Positions 26,782-35,234 of a DNA stretch of 64,000 bases are shown here, piece by piece. Where the stretch lies: positions 491,501 through 555,500 of the forward strand of contig NZ_CP011774.1 of the NCBI RefSeq assembly GCF_001412535.1. The letters are read 5' to 3'. A program made the translations under genes and the position numbers. Position 1 is the stretch's first letter. Every line of letters starts with the position of its first letter. Under the pieces are notes generated by a model. It ran no database searches, was not told where the DNA came from, and worked only from the letters and a program-made list of their open reading frames with translations. This stretch comes from Limnohabitans sp. 63ED37-2. Lineage in GTDB: Bacteria; Pseudomonadota; Gammaproteobacteria; Burkholderiales; Burkholderiaceae_C.

Positions 26782-28152
26782 TCAGGGTTTGAGCAAGGCC
26801 AGCAAGCTTTGCAGGTTGGGTGCTTTCCCCAGGCTCCAGCAGGTTTTCAAAATGTCATTCACCCGAGCGGCTCCCAAAATCGGGTCGGACAAGTCGCGGA
26901 ACTTGCTTTCCAGGTCGGCATCGGTCATGGGTTTTTGCAGGGAGCCAATGGCGTGCTCCACATGCACCTTCACGCTGCGGCCATCGTTCAGATGGGCGGT
27001 GACATACACGCTTTCTTCACGCACCGAAGTGTCCACCACGGCTTGGACTTTGTCACGCAGGCTCACCACGTCTTCGCGGCGCACGATGTGGTCTGAAAAC
27101 TCTTCTTCGCCTGCACGGCCAAAGATCAAGCCGACGGCGCAGCCGTGGTACACGCTGAACTTGCCTTGCAAACCGTCTTGCGGTGTCTTCTTGCCGGTCA
27201 GCTCGAGCACCAGCGGGTGCACACGCAACTCGATGCTCTTGACTTCTTCCGCTTTGACGCCTTGTGCACGCAACTGGGCGCAAGCGTCGATGCTGGGGTG
27301 GATCACGATGCCGCAGGCAAAGGGCTTGTAAGCGTTGAAGCTGATCTCAAAGCGTTGGCCCAATTCGTCTTGCGCCTCTCGCCAGTCGTATTTGGTGGAC
27401 AAGACCTGTGCCCAGCCGCGAGGCGCTTCCAGCGCACGGGCGCTGGAGGTGAAGCCATGCTTGGCCATGAGGGCCGACATCAAACCCGCGCGGGCTGCGC
27501 CACCGGGGTGGAAGGGTTTGGTCATGGTGCCAAATTGTTCACGCAAGCCTACGGGCTGCGAAGCCGCTATGCCCAAGGCCATGGCCGTTTGTTGCGCATT
27601 CAGACCCAACAAACGTGCGCATGCTGCCGCAGCACCCAAGGTGCCGGTCGAGCCCGTGATGTGCCAGCCGCGGTCGTAGTGTTGTGGGTAAACCAGATTG
27701 CCCATGCGGCAGGCCACGTCAATGCCCAGCACCAGCGCGTCCATGACCTGGCGGCCCGAGCTGTTTTGGGTTTCGGCCAAAGCCATCACGGCAGACGCCA
27801 CGGGGCCTGCCGGGTGGATGATGGTTTTGAGGTGGGTGTCGTCAAAGTCAAAGGTGTGCGACGAGATGCCGTTGATCAGGGCCGCACTGGCCATGTCCAC
27901 ACGCTCCGAACGCCCAGCCAGCGTGGCCTGGGGTGCGGGCGAGAGCATGTTCACAGCAGCCAAGGCCGACTCGACGGCCTCGTGTTTCGCCGCACCGATC
28001 GCGCAGCCCAGCCAGTTCAAAAATGTGCGGTGGGCTTCGTGTTCGACGGTTTCGCTCCAGCCTTGGCTGGGGTGCTCGGCCACAAATTGGGCCAGTTGTG
28101 CCGTGATGGGCGGGGCGTTGTGGTCAGCGGCCACAGCGGTGTTGATGGTCAT
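26782..28152 (-). CDS. MmgE/PrpD family protein
   Basis: Protein of 456 residues in the MmgE/PrpD family, which includes 2-methylcitrate dehydratase and related dehydratases or isomerases of citrate-like acids, as well as cis-aconitate decarboxylase. Recognisable regions are FLNWLGCAIGAAKHEAVESAL near residue 46, GISSHTFDFDDTHLKTIIHPAGPV around residue 114 and SKYDWREAQ-like segments later. It is the distal gene of a GntR-TctC-MmgE unit, so it likely acts on an imported carboxylic acid. The exact substrate cannot be told from sequence. Confidence 0.88.
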   Translation of the reverse strand: MTINTAVAADHNAPPITAQLAQFVAEHPSQGWSETVEHEAHRTFLNWLGCAIGAAKHEAVESALAAVNMLSPAPQATLAGRSERVDMASAALINGISSHTFDFDDTHLKTIIHPAGPVASAVMALAETQNSSGRQVMDALVLGIDVACRMGNLVYPQHYDRGWHITGSTGTLGAAAACARLLGLNAQQTAMALGIAASQPVGLREQFGTMTKPFHPGGAARAGLMSALMAKHGFTSSARALEAPRGWAQVLSTKYDWREAQDELGQRFEISFNAYKPFACGIVIHPSIDACAQLRAQGVKAEEVKSIELRVHPLVLELTGKKTPQDGLQGKFSVYHGCAVGLIFGRAGEEEFSDHIVRREDVVSLRDKVQAVVDTSVREESVYVTAHLNDGRSVKVHVEHAIGSLQKPMTDADLESKFRDLSDPILGAARVNDILKTCWSLGKAPNLQSLLALLKP

Positions 28153-28176
28153 GTGCAGTCCAGTCAGGTTAAAAAA

Positions 28177-29148
28177 TCAGGCGTCGAGATTGATCTTGCG
28201 TTCGCGGGCCAAGTCGGTCCAGCGGGCTAGGTCTTTCTTCATGTAATCCAGAAATTGGGCAGGCGTCATGGGGGTCAACTCGACGGCTTCAGCGCTGAGC
28301 TTTTCCCGGAAGTCCGGTTGGGCCAGCACTTGGGCGATGGCGTCGTTGAGTTGCTTGACCAAGTTGGCAGGCATGCCAGCGGGGCCGACCACGCCGTACC
28401 ACTGTTGGGCATCAAAGCCTTTGAGTCCGGCTTCTTCCATGGTGGGCACATCCTTGAGCGCGGGGTGACGCTGCGTGCCCGTGACCGCCAGGGCCCGCAC
28501 ACGGCCACTGCGGATGTGCGGCAGGGCCGCGGCCAGGCCGGGGAACATGGCTTGTGTTTGGCCCGCGATCACATCGGTGGTGGCAGGAGCGATGCCGCGG
28601 TAGGGAATGTGCACCATAAAAGCCCCTGTGACCGCCTTGAACAACTCGGCCGTCAGATGGGTCAGCGAGCCTGCACCCGCAGAGCCATAAGAAATTTTGC
28701 CGGGGTTTTTCTTGACGTAATCGATGAATGCTTTGACGTCTTTGGCAGGGACATTGGTGTTGACCACCAGCACATTGGGGGTGCTGCCGATCATGCCGAT
28801 GGGGGTGTAGTCCTTGATCGGGTCGTAGCTGAGTTTGCGGGTGGCGGGTGCTGTGCCGTGTGTGGCCACGTAGCCTTGCATCAGGGTGTAGCCATCGGGG
28901 GCAGCCTTGGCGGCCATTTGTGAGGCGATCACACCGCCGCCGCCGCCGTGATTTTCCACCACCATGGATTGGCCCAGCACTTTGCCCAAGCGGTCGCACA
29001 GTTGGCGGCCAATCATGTCGGAGCCGCCGCCAGCGGCCACGGGCACGATGTATTTGATGGGACGGTTGGGGAAAGCGGCTTGTGCCGAGGCCAGGCCGGG
29101 CATGGCCATGAGCATGGGGGCGGCCTGGATCAGTGTGCGTCTTTTCAT
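28177..29148 (-). CDS. Bug/TctC family periplasmic solute-binding protein
   Basis: Third Bug-family binding protein, 323 residues. The signal peptide MKRRTLIQAAPMLMAMPGLASAQ carries KRR and a cut at ASA. The ligand loop KYIVPVAAGGGSDMIGRQLCDRLG follows. Its ATG overlaps the stop codon of the GntR gene (ATGA) and lies behind an AGGAG site. It should deliver a carboxylate used by the MmgE/PrpD enzyme encoded next. No TctA or TctB partner is present. Confidence 0.9.
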   Translation of the reverse strand: MKRRTLIQAAPMLMAMPGLASAQAAFPNRPIKYIVPVAAGGGSDMIGRQLCDRLGKVLGQSMVVENHGGGGGVIASQMAAKAAPDGYTLMQGYVATHGTAPATRKLSYDPIKDYTPIGMIGSTPNVLVVNTNVPAKDVKAFIDYVKKNPGKISYGSAGAGSLTHLTAELFKAVTGAFMVHIPYRGIAPATTDVIAGQTQAMFPGLAAALPHIRSGRVRALAVTGTQRHPALKDVPTMEEAGLKGFDAQQWYGVVGPAGMPANLVKQLNDAIAQVLAQPDFREKLSAEAVELTPMTPAQFLDYMKKDLARWTDLARERKINLDA

Positions 29149-29876
29149 GGTGTCTCCTCTGGGGTGGTTGAAATCATTTCGGTGCCTGTCAGGCTTCGGC
29201 TCAAGCGCTGGTGCGCCTGGGTGACGTGATCGGCCAGCAGGCTCTGGGCGCGGCGGATATCCCCTAGCTCAATGGCCTGGCTGATCCTCTGGTGTTCTGC
29301 AATCGAGGTGGCCATGCCGCTGACTTGGGCCAGGCTTTGCAGTCGGGCCAAGTGCAGTTTTTGCACCACCTCTTGGTAGGTGTGGCTGAGCTGGTCGTTG
29401 TGGGCAGCCACCACGATCAGCCAATGGAAATGCAGGTTCTCGGAGTAATAGGCGGACAACTTGTGTTGTGCATTGGCCTCTCGCATCGTGGTGATGGAGG
29501 CATTCAGGGCCTGGGTCAGCGCTTGTCGGTCGGGGGTGGGCAAGGCGGCAGCTTTGGCGCCAGCAAAACCGTCGAGCAGGCCGCGGATCTCGTACAAATC
29601 GCGCACCTCTTGGGCCTCGATGGCTCGGACAAACACACCTGCATGTTTGCGCGAGACCACCAGCCCAGAACTCTCCAATTCGCGCAAAGCCTCCCGCACA
29701 GGCACCCGTGACACCTGCAAGCGCTTGGCAACATCCGGTTCGTTGATGCGGTCACCCGGTACCAACTGACCCTTGAGGATGTGCTCGAGCAAATCCTCCC
29801 GCACCAGCTTGGCCAGCGAGGTCTCGCGCATGGTTTTGATGCGGTCTGTGGTGTCGGAGGTGATCCAGGGCAGCAT
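29145..29876 (-). CDS. GntR family (FCD subfamily) transcriptional regulator
   Basis: Regulator of about 243 residues. An N-terminal GntR winged helix (LAKLVREDLLEHILKGQLVPGDRINEPDVAKRLQVSRVPVREALRELESSGLV) is followed by an all-helical FCD ligand-binding domain. The longest open frame starts at ATG 29918, but its codons 2-7 are formed by the palindromic operator. ATG 29876 (or 29831) is therefore preferred, although none has a clear ribosome binding site. The gene leads the operon with TctC and MmgE/PrpD and is probably autoregulated through the adjacent palindrome, with an organic acid as effector. Confidence 0.85.
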   Translation of the reverse strand: MLPWITSDTTDRIKTMRETSLAKLVREDLLEHILKGQLVPGDRINEPDVAKRLQVSRVPVREALRELESSGLVVSRKHAGVFVRAIEAQEVRDLYEIRGLLDGFAGAKAAALPTPDRQALTQALNASITTMREANAQHKLSAYYSENLHFHWLIVVAAHNDQLSHTYQEVVQKLHLARLQSLAQVSGMATSIAEHQRISQAIELGDIRRAQSLLADHVTQAHQRLSRSLTGTEMISTTPEETP

Positions 29877-29896
29877 GGTGGGCGGTATATTTTGGA

Positions 29897-29912
29897 ATAT
29901 CGTATACGATAT
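29897..29912. promoter_or_regulatory. GntR/FCD operator palindrome
   Basis: ATATCGTATACGATAT is a perfect 16-bp palindrome with the GTATAC core typical of FCD-type GntR operators. It is flanked by near-symmetric GGA and TTCC bases. It sits just upstream of the GntR-TctC-MmgE operon and is a strong candidate autoregulatory site. Confidence 0.8.
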
Positions 29913-30057
29913 TTCCATCTGGTGGCTGGGGCAGGGCGCATTACGCGACCAGCGGTGGGGTCTTGTCGTCAGTGCCCCATCCCCTGGTTTCTATGGGTTG
30001 GCGGCACAGGGCTTTATGGGCGCCCTTAAAATGCCCAAAACATTCAAAGGTTGAGCG

Positions 30058-30633
30058 ATGAGCATCAAGAGCGACAAATGGATCCGCCGCATGGCCGAAG
30101 AGCACGGCATGATCGAGCCGTTCGAGCCAGGACAGATCCGCAAAGACGCGTCCGGCCAAAAAATCGTCAGCTACGGCACCAGCAGTTATGGCTACGACAT
30201 CCGCTGCGCCCCTGAATTCAAGGTTTTCACCAACATCTACAGCACCGTGGTGGACCCCAAAAACTTCGATGAACGCAGCTTTGTGGACATCGAAAGCGAT
30301 GTCTGCATCATCCCGCCCAACAGCTTTGCCCTGGCCCGCACGGTGGAGTACTTCCGGATTCCACGCAATGTGCTGACCATTTGTCTGGGCAAGAGCACTT
30401 ATGCCCGTTGCGGCATCATCGTGAACGTGACCCCTTTCGAGCCCGAGTGGGAGGGGTATGTGACACTCGAGTTCAGCAACACCACGCCGCTGCCCGCCAA
30501 AATTTACGCTGGCGAAGGTTGCGCTCAGGTGCTGTTTTTCGAGAGCGACAAAGACGACGTTTGCGAGACCAGTTACAAGGACCGGGGCGGCAAATACCAA
30601 GGCCAAGTGGGCGTGACGCTGCCCAAAACCTGA
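30058..30633 (+). CDS. dcd: dCTP deaminase
   Basis: dCTP deaminase of 191 residues, making dUTP and ammonia from dCTP in thymidylate synthesis. It starts [22 protein letters not shown] and contains the family strands [22 protein letters not shown] and the catalytic-loop part [28 protein letters not shown] with the conserved glutamate. Full length. It is a housekeeping gene standing alone between the GntR unit and the sulfur island, separated from the latter by about 200 bases. Confidence 0.97.
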   Translation: MSIKSDKWIRRMAEEHGMIEPFEPGQIRKDASGQKIVSYGTSSYGYDIRCAPEFKVFTNIYSTVVDPKNFDERSFVDIESDVCIIPPNSFALARTVEYFRIPRNVLTICLGKSTYARCGIIVNVTPFEPEWEGYVTLEFSNTTPLPAKIYAGEGCAQVLFFESDKDDVCETSYKDRGGKYQGQVGVTLPKT

Positions 30634-30840
30634 GCCCTTGGCGCCTCAGGCCGCTTATCTGTATTTCTGCATAAGCAAAGAACAAATCAATGGTTTGATA
30701 CTGCGTAAAAGTTCGCCACAATCTAATTGCTTGATGTCAGCCAGTTTGCCACGTGCCTGGCAGACTCGTTCGCATTGATCTGTCCCAGACCTTTTGCAGG
30801 ACAATCGTGCGGTATTTGAGGCATTCCAAGAAAAGACACC
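30634..30840. other. intergenic region ahead of ArsR gene
   Basis: About 200 AT-richer bases. It holds a weak hairpin just after dcd (CCTGAG 30629-30634 with CTCAGG 30645-30650) and a small inverted repeat ATCAA-TGGT-TTGAT (30686-30699) that could be an operator. No gene or clear promoter consensus is seen. Confidence 0.4.
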
Positions 30841-31170
30841 ATGGCCAAAACAGCAGCACCCGAAGACAACGTCTTGACCGAATCGGAAGAGGTTTTTGAA
30901 AAAGCCGCCGAGGTCTTTCGTGTCATGTCGGCCCCCATGCGCTTGCGCATCATCAGTTCACTTTGCAACGGCGAAAAGAACGTGGGCGAGTTGCTGGCCG
31001 AGATCGACACCACCCAGCCCAACATGTCGCAGCACCTGAACACCCTTTACCAGTCGGGTGTGCTCGGCAAGCGCCGAGAAGGCGTGCAAATTTATTACCG
31101 CATCATCAACGACCGCGTGGTCACGCTGTGCCGAGCCGTGTGCGTGCAGATCGCCAGCGAAAGCGATTGA
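30841..31170 (+). CDS. ArsR family regulator, likely sulfide/persulfide sensor (BigR/SqrR-like)
   Basis: ArsR/SmtB winged-helix repressor of 109 residues. The DNA-recognition region is TTQPNMSQHLNTLYQSGVLGKRREG. Cysteines lie at C42 (SSLCNGEK, second helix) and at C97 and C101 (LCRAVCVQ, last helix). A Cys in the second helix facing one in the last helix is the arrangement used by BigR and SqrR to sense persulfides through a tetrasulfide link. It heads a run of DsrE, flavocytochrome c and cytochrome genes, fitting control of sulfide oxidation. The sensory role is inferred from the cysteines and context. Confidence 0.85.
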   Translation: MAKTAAPEDNVLTESEEVFEKAAEVFRVMSAPMRLRIISSLCNGEKNVGELLAEIDTTQPNMSQHLNTLYQSGVLGKRREGVQIYYRIINDRVVTLCRAVCVQIASESD

Positions 31171-31255
31171 AAGAACAACGTCAGTTTCAGGCCGGGTTTT
31201 CACGGGCACGCTTTCGCCATGGACCCGGCTAACATCCATACATAAGGAGTAACGA

Positions 31256-31666
31256 ATGAAGAAGCATCTGCTGTTGATTTCCGGCCTGCTGGCTTGCACC
31301 CTGAGTTGGGCTGAGGTCAAGGTGGTTTACCACCTGAGCGAAGGCATCCCCCAAGCCTCACGGGCCATTGGCAACATCCGCAACCACCTCAATGCCGATC
31401 CGACCGCCAAAATCGTGGTGGTTACCCATGGCTTGGGCATTGACTTTTTGATCAACGGCGCAACCAACCAGATGGACCAGCCCTTTGCTGGCGGTGTTGC
31501 GGATCTGGTCAACAAAGGCGTGGAGTTCCGTGTGTGCAACAACACCTTGGTGTCGCGCAAAATCTCCCCTGACAAACTCCTGATGGAAGCCAAAGTGGTG
31601 CCCTCTGGTGTTTCTGAAGTGGCCAAGCTGCAGGCCAATGAGAAATTTGTTTATCTGCGCCCTTGA
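31256..31666 (+). CDS. periplasmic DsrE family protein
   Basis: Protein of 136 residues with a signal peptide (MKKHLLLISGLLACTLSWAE) and a DsrE/DsrF-like fold: KVVYHLSEG at the start, then KIVVVTHGLGIDFLING and VEFRVCNNTL. The cysteine in VEFRVCNNT occupies the place of the sulfur-carrying residue in DsrE-type proteins. Export to the periplasm suggests a role as sulfane-sulfur carrier next to flavocytochrome c. A good AAGGAG site precedes the ATG. It is 85 bases after the ArsR gene and 54 before fccA. Confidence 0.85.
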   Translation: MKKHLLLISGLLACTLSWAEVKVVYHLSEGIPQASRAIGNIRNHLNADPTAKIVVVTHGLGIDFLINGATNQMDQPFAGGVADLVNKGVEFRVCNNTLVSRKISPDKLLMEAKVVPSGVSEVAKLQANEKFVYLRP

Positions 31667-31720
31667 GTGTGTTGACGGCTGACGTCATCGCTTGACCCAT
31701 TTTTTACAAGGACATTTCCC

Positions 31721-32026
31721 ATGAAGATTCAACACGCTCTGACAGCGGCAACCCTGGTCGCCATGTCTGGCCTGGCACAAGCTCAGGTTGACCCGCTGCA
31801 CGTTCGCAGCTGGGCCGCATCGTGCGCGGCCTGCCACGGCACAGATGGCCGTGCCCAGCCCGGCATGGAGTCTTTGGCCGGTGCCAATAAAGATGACATG
31901 GTCAAGAAAATGCTCGACTTCAAGGCTGGCCGCAAGCCTGCCACCATCATGCATCAGCTCGCCAAGGGCTATTCTGACGACCAAATCGTCGCCATCGCAG
32001 GCTACTTTGCTGCACAAAAGAAATAA
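31721..32026 (+). CDS. fccA: monoheme cytochrome c, probable flavocytochrome c sulfide dehydrogenase cytochrome subunit
   Basis: Periplasmic class I cytochrome c of 101 residues. A signal peptide MKIQHALTAATLVAMSGLAQAQ is followed by a single heme motif CAACHG and, later, the axial methionine candidates in the MESLAGAN or IMHQLAKG segments. It ends in the typical terminal helix YSDDQIVAIAGYFAAQ. It lies 11 bases upstream of fccB, so it most likely is the electron-accepting subunit of flavocytochrome c. The single-heme form is shorter than the diheme subunit of purple sulfur bacteria. Confidence 0.85.
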   Translation: MKIQHALTAATLVAMSGLAQAQVDPLHVRSWAASCAACHGTDGRAQPGMESLAGANKDDMVKKMLDFKAGRKPATIMHQLAKGYSDDQIVAIAGYFAAQKK

Positions 32027-32037
32027 GGAAAACCGCC

Positions 32038-33312
32038 ATGCAACGTCGTCATTTTTTGCAGACTGGCTCCGCTTTGGGTGCCATGGGGTTGGTTTCGGGC
32101 TGTGCCACCGTGGGTGGCGGCAGCGGCCCCAAAGTGGTGGTCATTGGTGGGGGCTATTCCGGCGCCACGGCCGCCAAATACCTGCGCATGTGGTCTGAGC
32201 ACAAAATCCAAGTCACACTGGTCGAGCCCAACGATGCCTTCATTTCTTGCCCCATCTCCAACCTGGTGATCGGTGGCAGCAAGACCATCGCCGACATCAC
32301 CACCCCCTATGACAACCTGACCAAGCGTCACGGTGTCAAGGTCATCAAGGACCGCGTCAACAGCATCGACGCCGACAAGCGCATCGTCAAGCTGGCAGGT
32401 GGTACCGAGTTGGCTTATGACCGCCTGATCGTCTCTGCTGGTATCGACTTCATGTGGGAAACCTTGCCTGGTATGAACAAGGGGGATGCCAAGGACAAAG
32501 TCATGCACGCCTGGAAAGCTGGCGCACAAACTGTCACCCTTCGCAAACAACTCGAAGCCATGCCCGACGGCGGCGTCTTCGCCATGTCCATCCCGCTGGC
32601 CCCCTACCGCTGCCCACCCGGCCCTTACGAGCGTGCTTGCCAAGTGGCCGAGTACTTCAGCAAAGCCAAGCCCAAGAGCAAGGTTCTCATCCTGGACGCC
32701 AACGACGACGTGACGTCCAAAGGTCCGCTGTTCAAAAAAGCTTGGGCCGAGCGCTACAAAGGCATCGTCGAGTACCGCGGCAAGCACCGCGTGACCGATG
32801 TGGACGCCACCACCAACACTTTGAAGTTCGAGTTCAACGACGACATCAAGGCCAACGTGCTCAACGTCATCCCCAACATGCGTGCCGGTGACATCGCCGT
32901 CAACGCAGGCCTGGCCACCGCCAACAAGCGCTGGTGCGAAGTGGACTTCCTCACCTTCGAATCCAAGGCCGCCAAAAACGTGCACGTTTTGGGTGACTCG
33001 ATCCAGATCGCGCCGGGCATGCCCAAGTCGGGCCACATGGCCAACCAGCACGGCAAGACCTGCGCGGCAGCCGTGGTGGCCTTGTTGATGGGCAAAGAGG
33101 TCAACCCTATGCCGATTTACAACAACACCTGCTACAGCTTTGTCAGCTCGGAAGACGTGGTCCACGTCGCCAGTGTGCACAAGTACGACGCCGAAAAGAA
33201 GACCATGCTGACCGTTCCCGGCTCGGGCGGTGTGTCGAGCGCGGCCAATGAACTCGAAGGCCGCTATGCCCACGCCTGGGCCCGCAACATCTGGGCCGAC
33301 ACACTGGCTTGA
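32038..33312 (+). CDS. fccB: flavocytochrome c sulfide dehydrogenase flavoprotein subunit
   Basis: FAD-dependent sulfide dehydrogenase of 424 residues, acting in the periplasm to oxidise sulfide to sulfane sulfur and reduce the cytochrome subunit. The FAD-binding GGGYSGATAAKY follows residue 37. C71 in FISCPISNLVIGG matches the cysteine that binds FAD covalently. C192 (YRCPPGPYERA) and C365 (NNTCYSF) match the redox disulfide pair. The leader MQRRHFLQTGSALGAMG is twin-arginine-like and ends in VSGC, a lipobox fit at C22. The C-terminal FCSD flavin-binding domain is present. AAGGAAAACCGCC precedes the ATG. Confidence 0.93.
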   Translation: MQRRHFLQTGSALGAMGLVSGCATVGGGSGPKVVVIGGGYSGATAAKYLRMWSEHKIQVTLVEPNDAFISCPISNLVIGGSKTIADITTPYDNLTKRHGVKVIKDRVNSIDADKRIVKLAGGTELAYDRLIVSAGIDFMWETLPGMNKGDAKDKVMHAWKAGAQTVTLRKQLEAMPDGGVFAMSIPLAPYRCPPGPYERACQVAEYFSKAKPKSKVLILDANDDVTSKGPLFKKAWAERYKGIVEYRGKHRVTDVDATTNTLKFEFNDDIKANVLNVIPNMRAGDIAVNAGLATANKRWCEVDFLTFESKAAKNVHVLGDSIQIAPGMPKSGHMANQHGKTCAAAVVALLMGKEVNPMPIYNNTCYSFVSSEDVVHVASVHKYDAEKKTMLTVPGSGGVSSAANELEGRYAHAWARNIWADTLA

Positions 33313-33326
33313 TGGCACTTGCCCAA

Positions 33327-33360
33327 AACGCCGCAGTCACCTGACTCGCGGCGTTTTTTT
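33327..33360 (+). terminator. rho-independent terminator after fccB
   Basis: AACGCCGC (33327-33334) pairs with GCGGCGTT (33348-33355) around a 13-base loop, followed by seven T. It closes the ArsR-DsrE-fccAB unit. Confidence 0.85.
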
Positions 33361-33416
33361 ACGGCAAATATTTGTCTGAATTTTTCTTTCTCATGCGTTC
33401 GATGTTGAGGTTAATC

Positions 33417-34037
33417 ATGAACACACGCTTTACGCCAGGCCGTTGGGCCCCTGCCGTTTTGTTACTCTGCGCAGCCTGGTTGTCACCATCGGCCATGGCG
33501 CAGGCCGACGAGGCCCGCGCCAAAAAAATCGTGGGTGGCTCCTGCTTTGTGTGCCATGGCGCCGAGGGGGAATCGTCCAGTGAGGTGTTTCCGCGACTGG
33601 CTGGCCAGCACTGGGAATACACGGCCAAGCAGCTCGAGAACTTCAAATCTGGAAAACGCAAGAGCACCGCCATGGCCGACATGGTGGCCAAACTCACCCC
33701 CGATGAAATGGTGGCGCTGGGCAAGTTCTTTGAAAAACAAAAGGCCGAGGTTGAACCTTCGAAAGACGCTGGTTTGGCGGCTGTTGGTAAATACATTTAT
33801 CACAACGGCAACAAATACAGCGGCTTGGCTTCTTGCGCCAGCTGTCATGGTGCCGATGCCAAAGGGACCACTGCACTGCCGCGTCTGGCCGGGCAGTATT
33901 CGGGCTATACCGAAACCCAGCTCAAACAGTTCAACCAGCGTGAGCGCACCAACGACAACGCTGTGATGCACGCCATCGCCAGCAAAATGTCCCCCTTGGA
34001 AATGGCCGCTGTGGCCGAATACCTGAGCGGGAAATAA
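33417..34037 (+). CDS. diheme cytochrome c (cytochrome c4-like)
   Basis: Periplasmic cytochrome of 206 residues from ATG 33417, which follows GAGG. The signal peptide ends near SAMAQA. Two heme motifs, CFVCHG and CASCHG, lie in two similar halves, each with the FPRLAGQHWEYTAKQL or LPRLAGQYSGYTETQL pattern containing the conserved elements of cytochrome c4. It is probably the electron carrier from flavocytochrome c to a terminal oxidase. An upstream in-frame ATG at 33372 would place non-conserved residues before the signal peptide. A palindrome CAAATATTTG (33365-33374) lies in its leader. Confidence 0.88.
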   Translation: MNTRFTPGRWAPAVLLLCAAWLSPSAMAQADEARAKKIVGGSCFVCHGAEGESSSEVFPRLAGQHWEYTAKQLENFKSGKRKSTAMADMVAKLTPDEMVALGKFFEKQKAEVEPSKDAGLAAVGKYIYHNGNKYSGLASCASCHGADAKGTTALPRLAGQYSGYTETQLKQFNQRERTNDNAVMHAIASKMSPLEMAAVAEYLSGK

Positions 34038-34125
34038 GTCGCTCATCGCCCGTGGTCGGGGCTGCCGCAAAATGCAGCAAAGCTCCTGTGGGACGACGCC
34101 CTGGTCGAGATGAAGGCTTGCTACC

Positions 34126-35223
34126 TCAGGGGCGCTTGAAACCCTCAGCGGGCAGGGATGTCGGTTTGTCCGCAGCGCCCCCATCAAGCCAGCGGTCTGT
34201 CAGGCCTGCGCCCACCCACATGCCCACCAGACTCAGCCAAGCGGTCAGCGCAAATATGGCACCGCCCGTCACGCCCGCGCCCACCGCGCAGCCGCCTGCC
34301 AGCATCGAGCCAAATCCCATCAGAATGGCCCCACCGATGTAGCGACGCATGCTGTAACCGTCAGAAAAACCTTCCAGCTTCCAGTCTCGGCCCACCAGTG
34401 CCCCTATCAAGGAGCCGACAAACACACCCGGCATCAGGCCAAAGTCAAAGCCGATGGGTGGGGCTGGCCAGTGCATCACGCGCATCAGCCACTCGGCCGA
34501 GGGTCCACTGAAGGTCAGACCCTGAATTTGCACCGGGTCAAAGGACTCGGCCGCCACCCATTGGCTAAAACCCCAAGCAGCCGCCACCGACAAACCCGTG
34601 CCCATGCCGCCCAGCCACATCCACACACTGCGCTGCGGACTGCGCAGCGCAAAGAACAAAGCCGCTGCCAGCCATAACCCACCCATGGCCAAGCCCGCCC
34701 AATGGTCCACGCCCGCGATGGCCAACAGATCGCGCGGCGCACCGCCCTCTACCGTCCACCAGCTGCTGATGTGCGTGCGCAGCGGTGACAAAGCCCCGCC
34801 CAAAGCGGCCTGGGCCGTGACCGCAAAAATCAAACCTGAGAGCAGTGCGCGCAAATTGCCATTGGCCGACAGCACCAGCAAACGGCTGGCGCAGCCCCGT
34901 GTCATGACCATGCCCACGCCAAACAACATGCCGCCGATCAGAGCGCCGGAGATGCTGCCCTTGGCCGAAATCTGCCTGGCACTGCCCGTGTCCAGCCAGC
35001 CCATCAAGACCATCAGCTGCACGCCAATGACGGCCGAGGCAAACGCCAGTAACCACACCGAAAGCTTTTCGCCAAACCGTCGGTGCCAAAACTCGATGAC
35101 CGCCGCCCGCAGGCAAAAGCGCGAACGCTGGGCCCAAAAGCCAAACGACAAACCAATCAAAACCCCACCAGCGGCCAGCACGGTGCCTTGCCCGTACGTC
35201 TCAACCCATTGCGCCATCGACAT
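34126..35223 (-). CDS. YeeE/YedE family sulfur transporter, copy 1
   Basis: Membrane protein of about 365 residues with roughly nine or more hydrophobic helices. It belongs to the YeeE/YedE (TsuA-like) family, some members of which import thiosulfate. Family cysteine motifs are RSRFCLRAAVIEF near the N-terminus, TRGCASRLLVLSANGNLRAL in the middle and LAGGCAVGAGVTGG near the end; these cysteines relay the sulfur compound in characterised members. The start ATG 35223 is chosen because GGAG lies six bases before it. It is a tandem paralogue of the gene at 35306 and is convergent with the diheme cytochrome gene. A large inverted repeat sits directly upstream. Confidence 0.88.
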   Translation of the reverse strand: MSMAQWVETYGQGTVLAAGGVLIGLSFGFWAQRSRFCLRAAVIEFWHRRFGEKLSVWLLAFASAVIGVQLMVLMGWLDTGSARQISAKGSISGALIGGMLFGVGMVMTRGCASRLLVLSANGNLRALLSGLIFAVTAQAALGGALSPLRTHISSWWTVEGGAPRDLLAIAGVDHWAGLAMGGLWLAAALFFALRSPQRSVWMWLGGMGTGLSVAAAWGFSQWVAAESFDPVQIQGLTFSGPSAEWLMRVMHWPAPPIGFDFGLMPGVFVGSLIGALVGRDWKLEGFSDGYSMRRYIGGAILMGFGSMLAGGCAVGAGVTGGAIFALTAWLSLVGMWVGAGLTDRWLDGGAADKPTSLPAEGFKRP

Positions 35224-35234
35224 GGCCAGCTCCA

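Noticed and set aside
32002..33318. 438-codon minus-strand frame opposite fccB
   Set aside because: Antisense shadow of a strongly supported flavoprotein.
33365..33374. CAAATATTTG palindrome as an ArsR operator for the diheme cytochrome gene
   Set aside because: Too short and without the CTGATAT half-site; kept only as a note in the gene entry.
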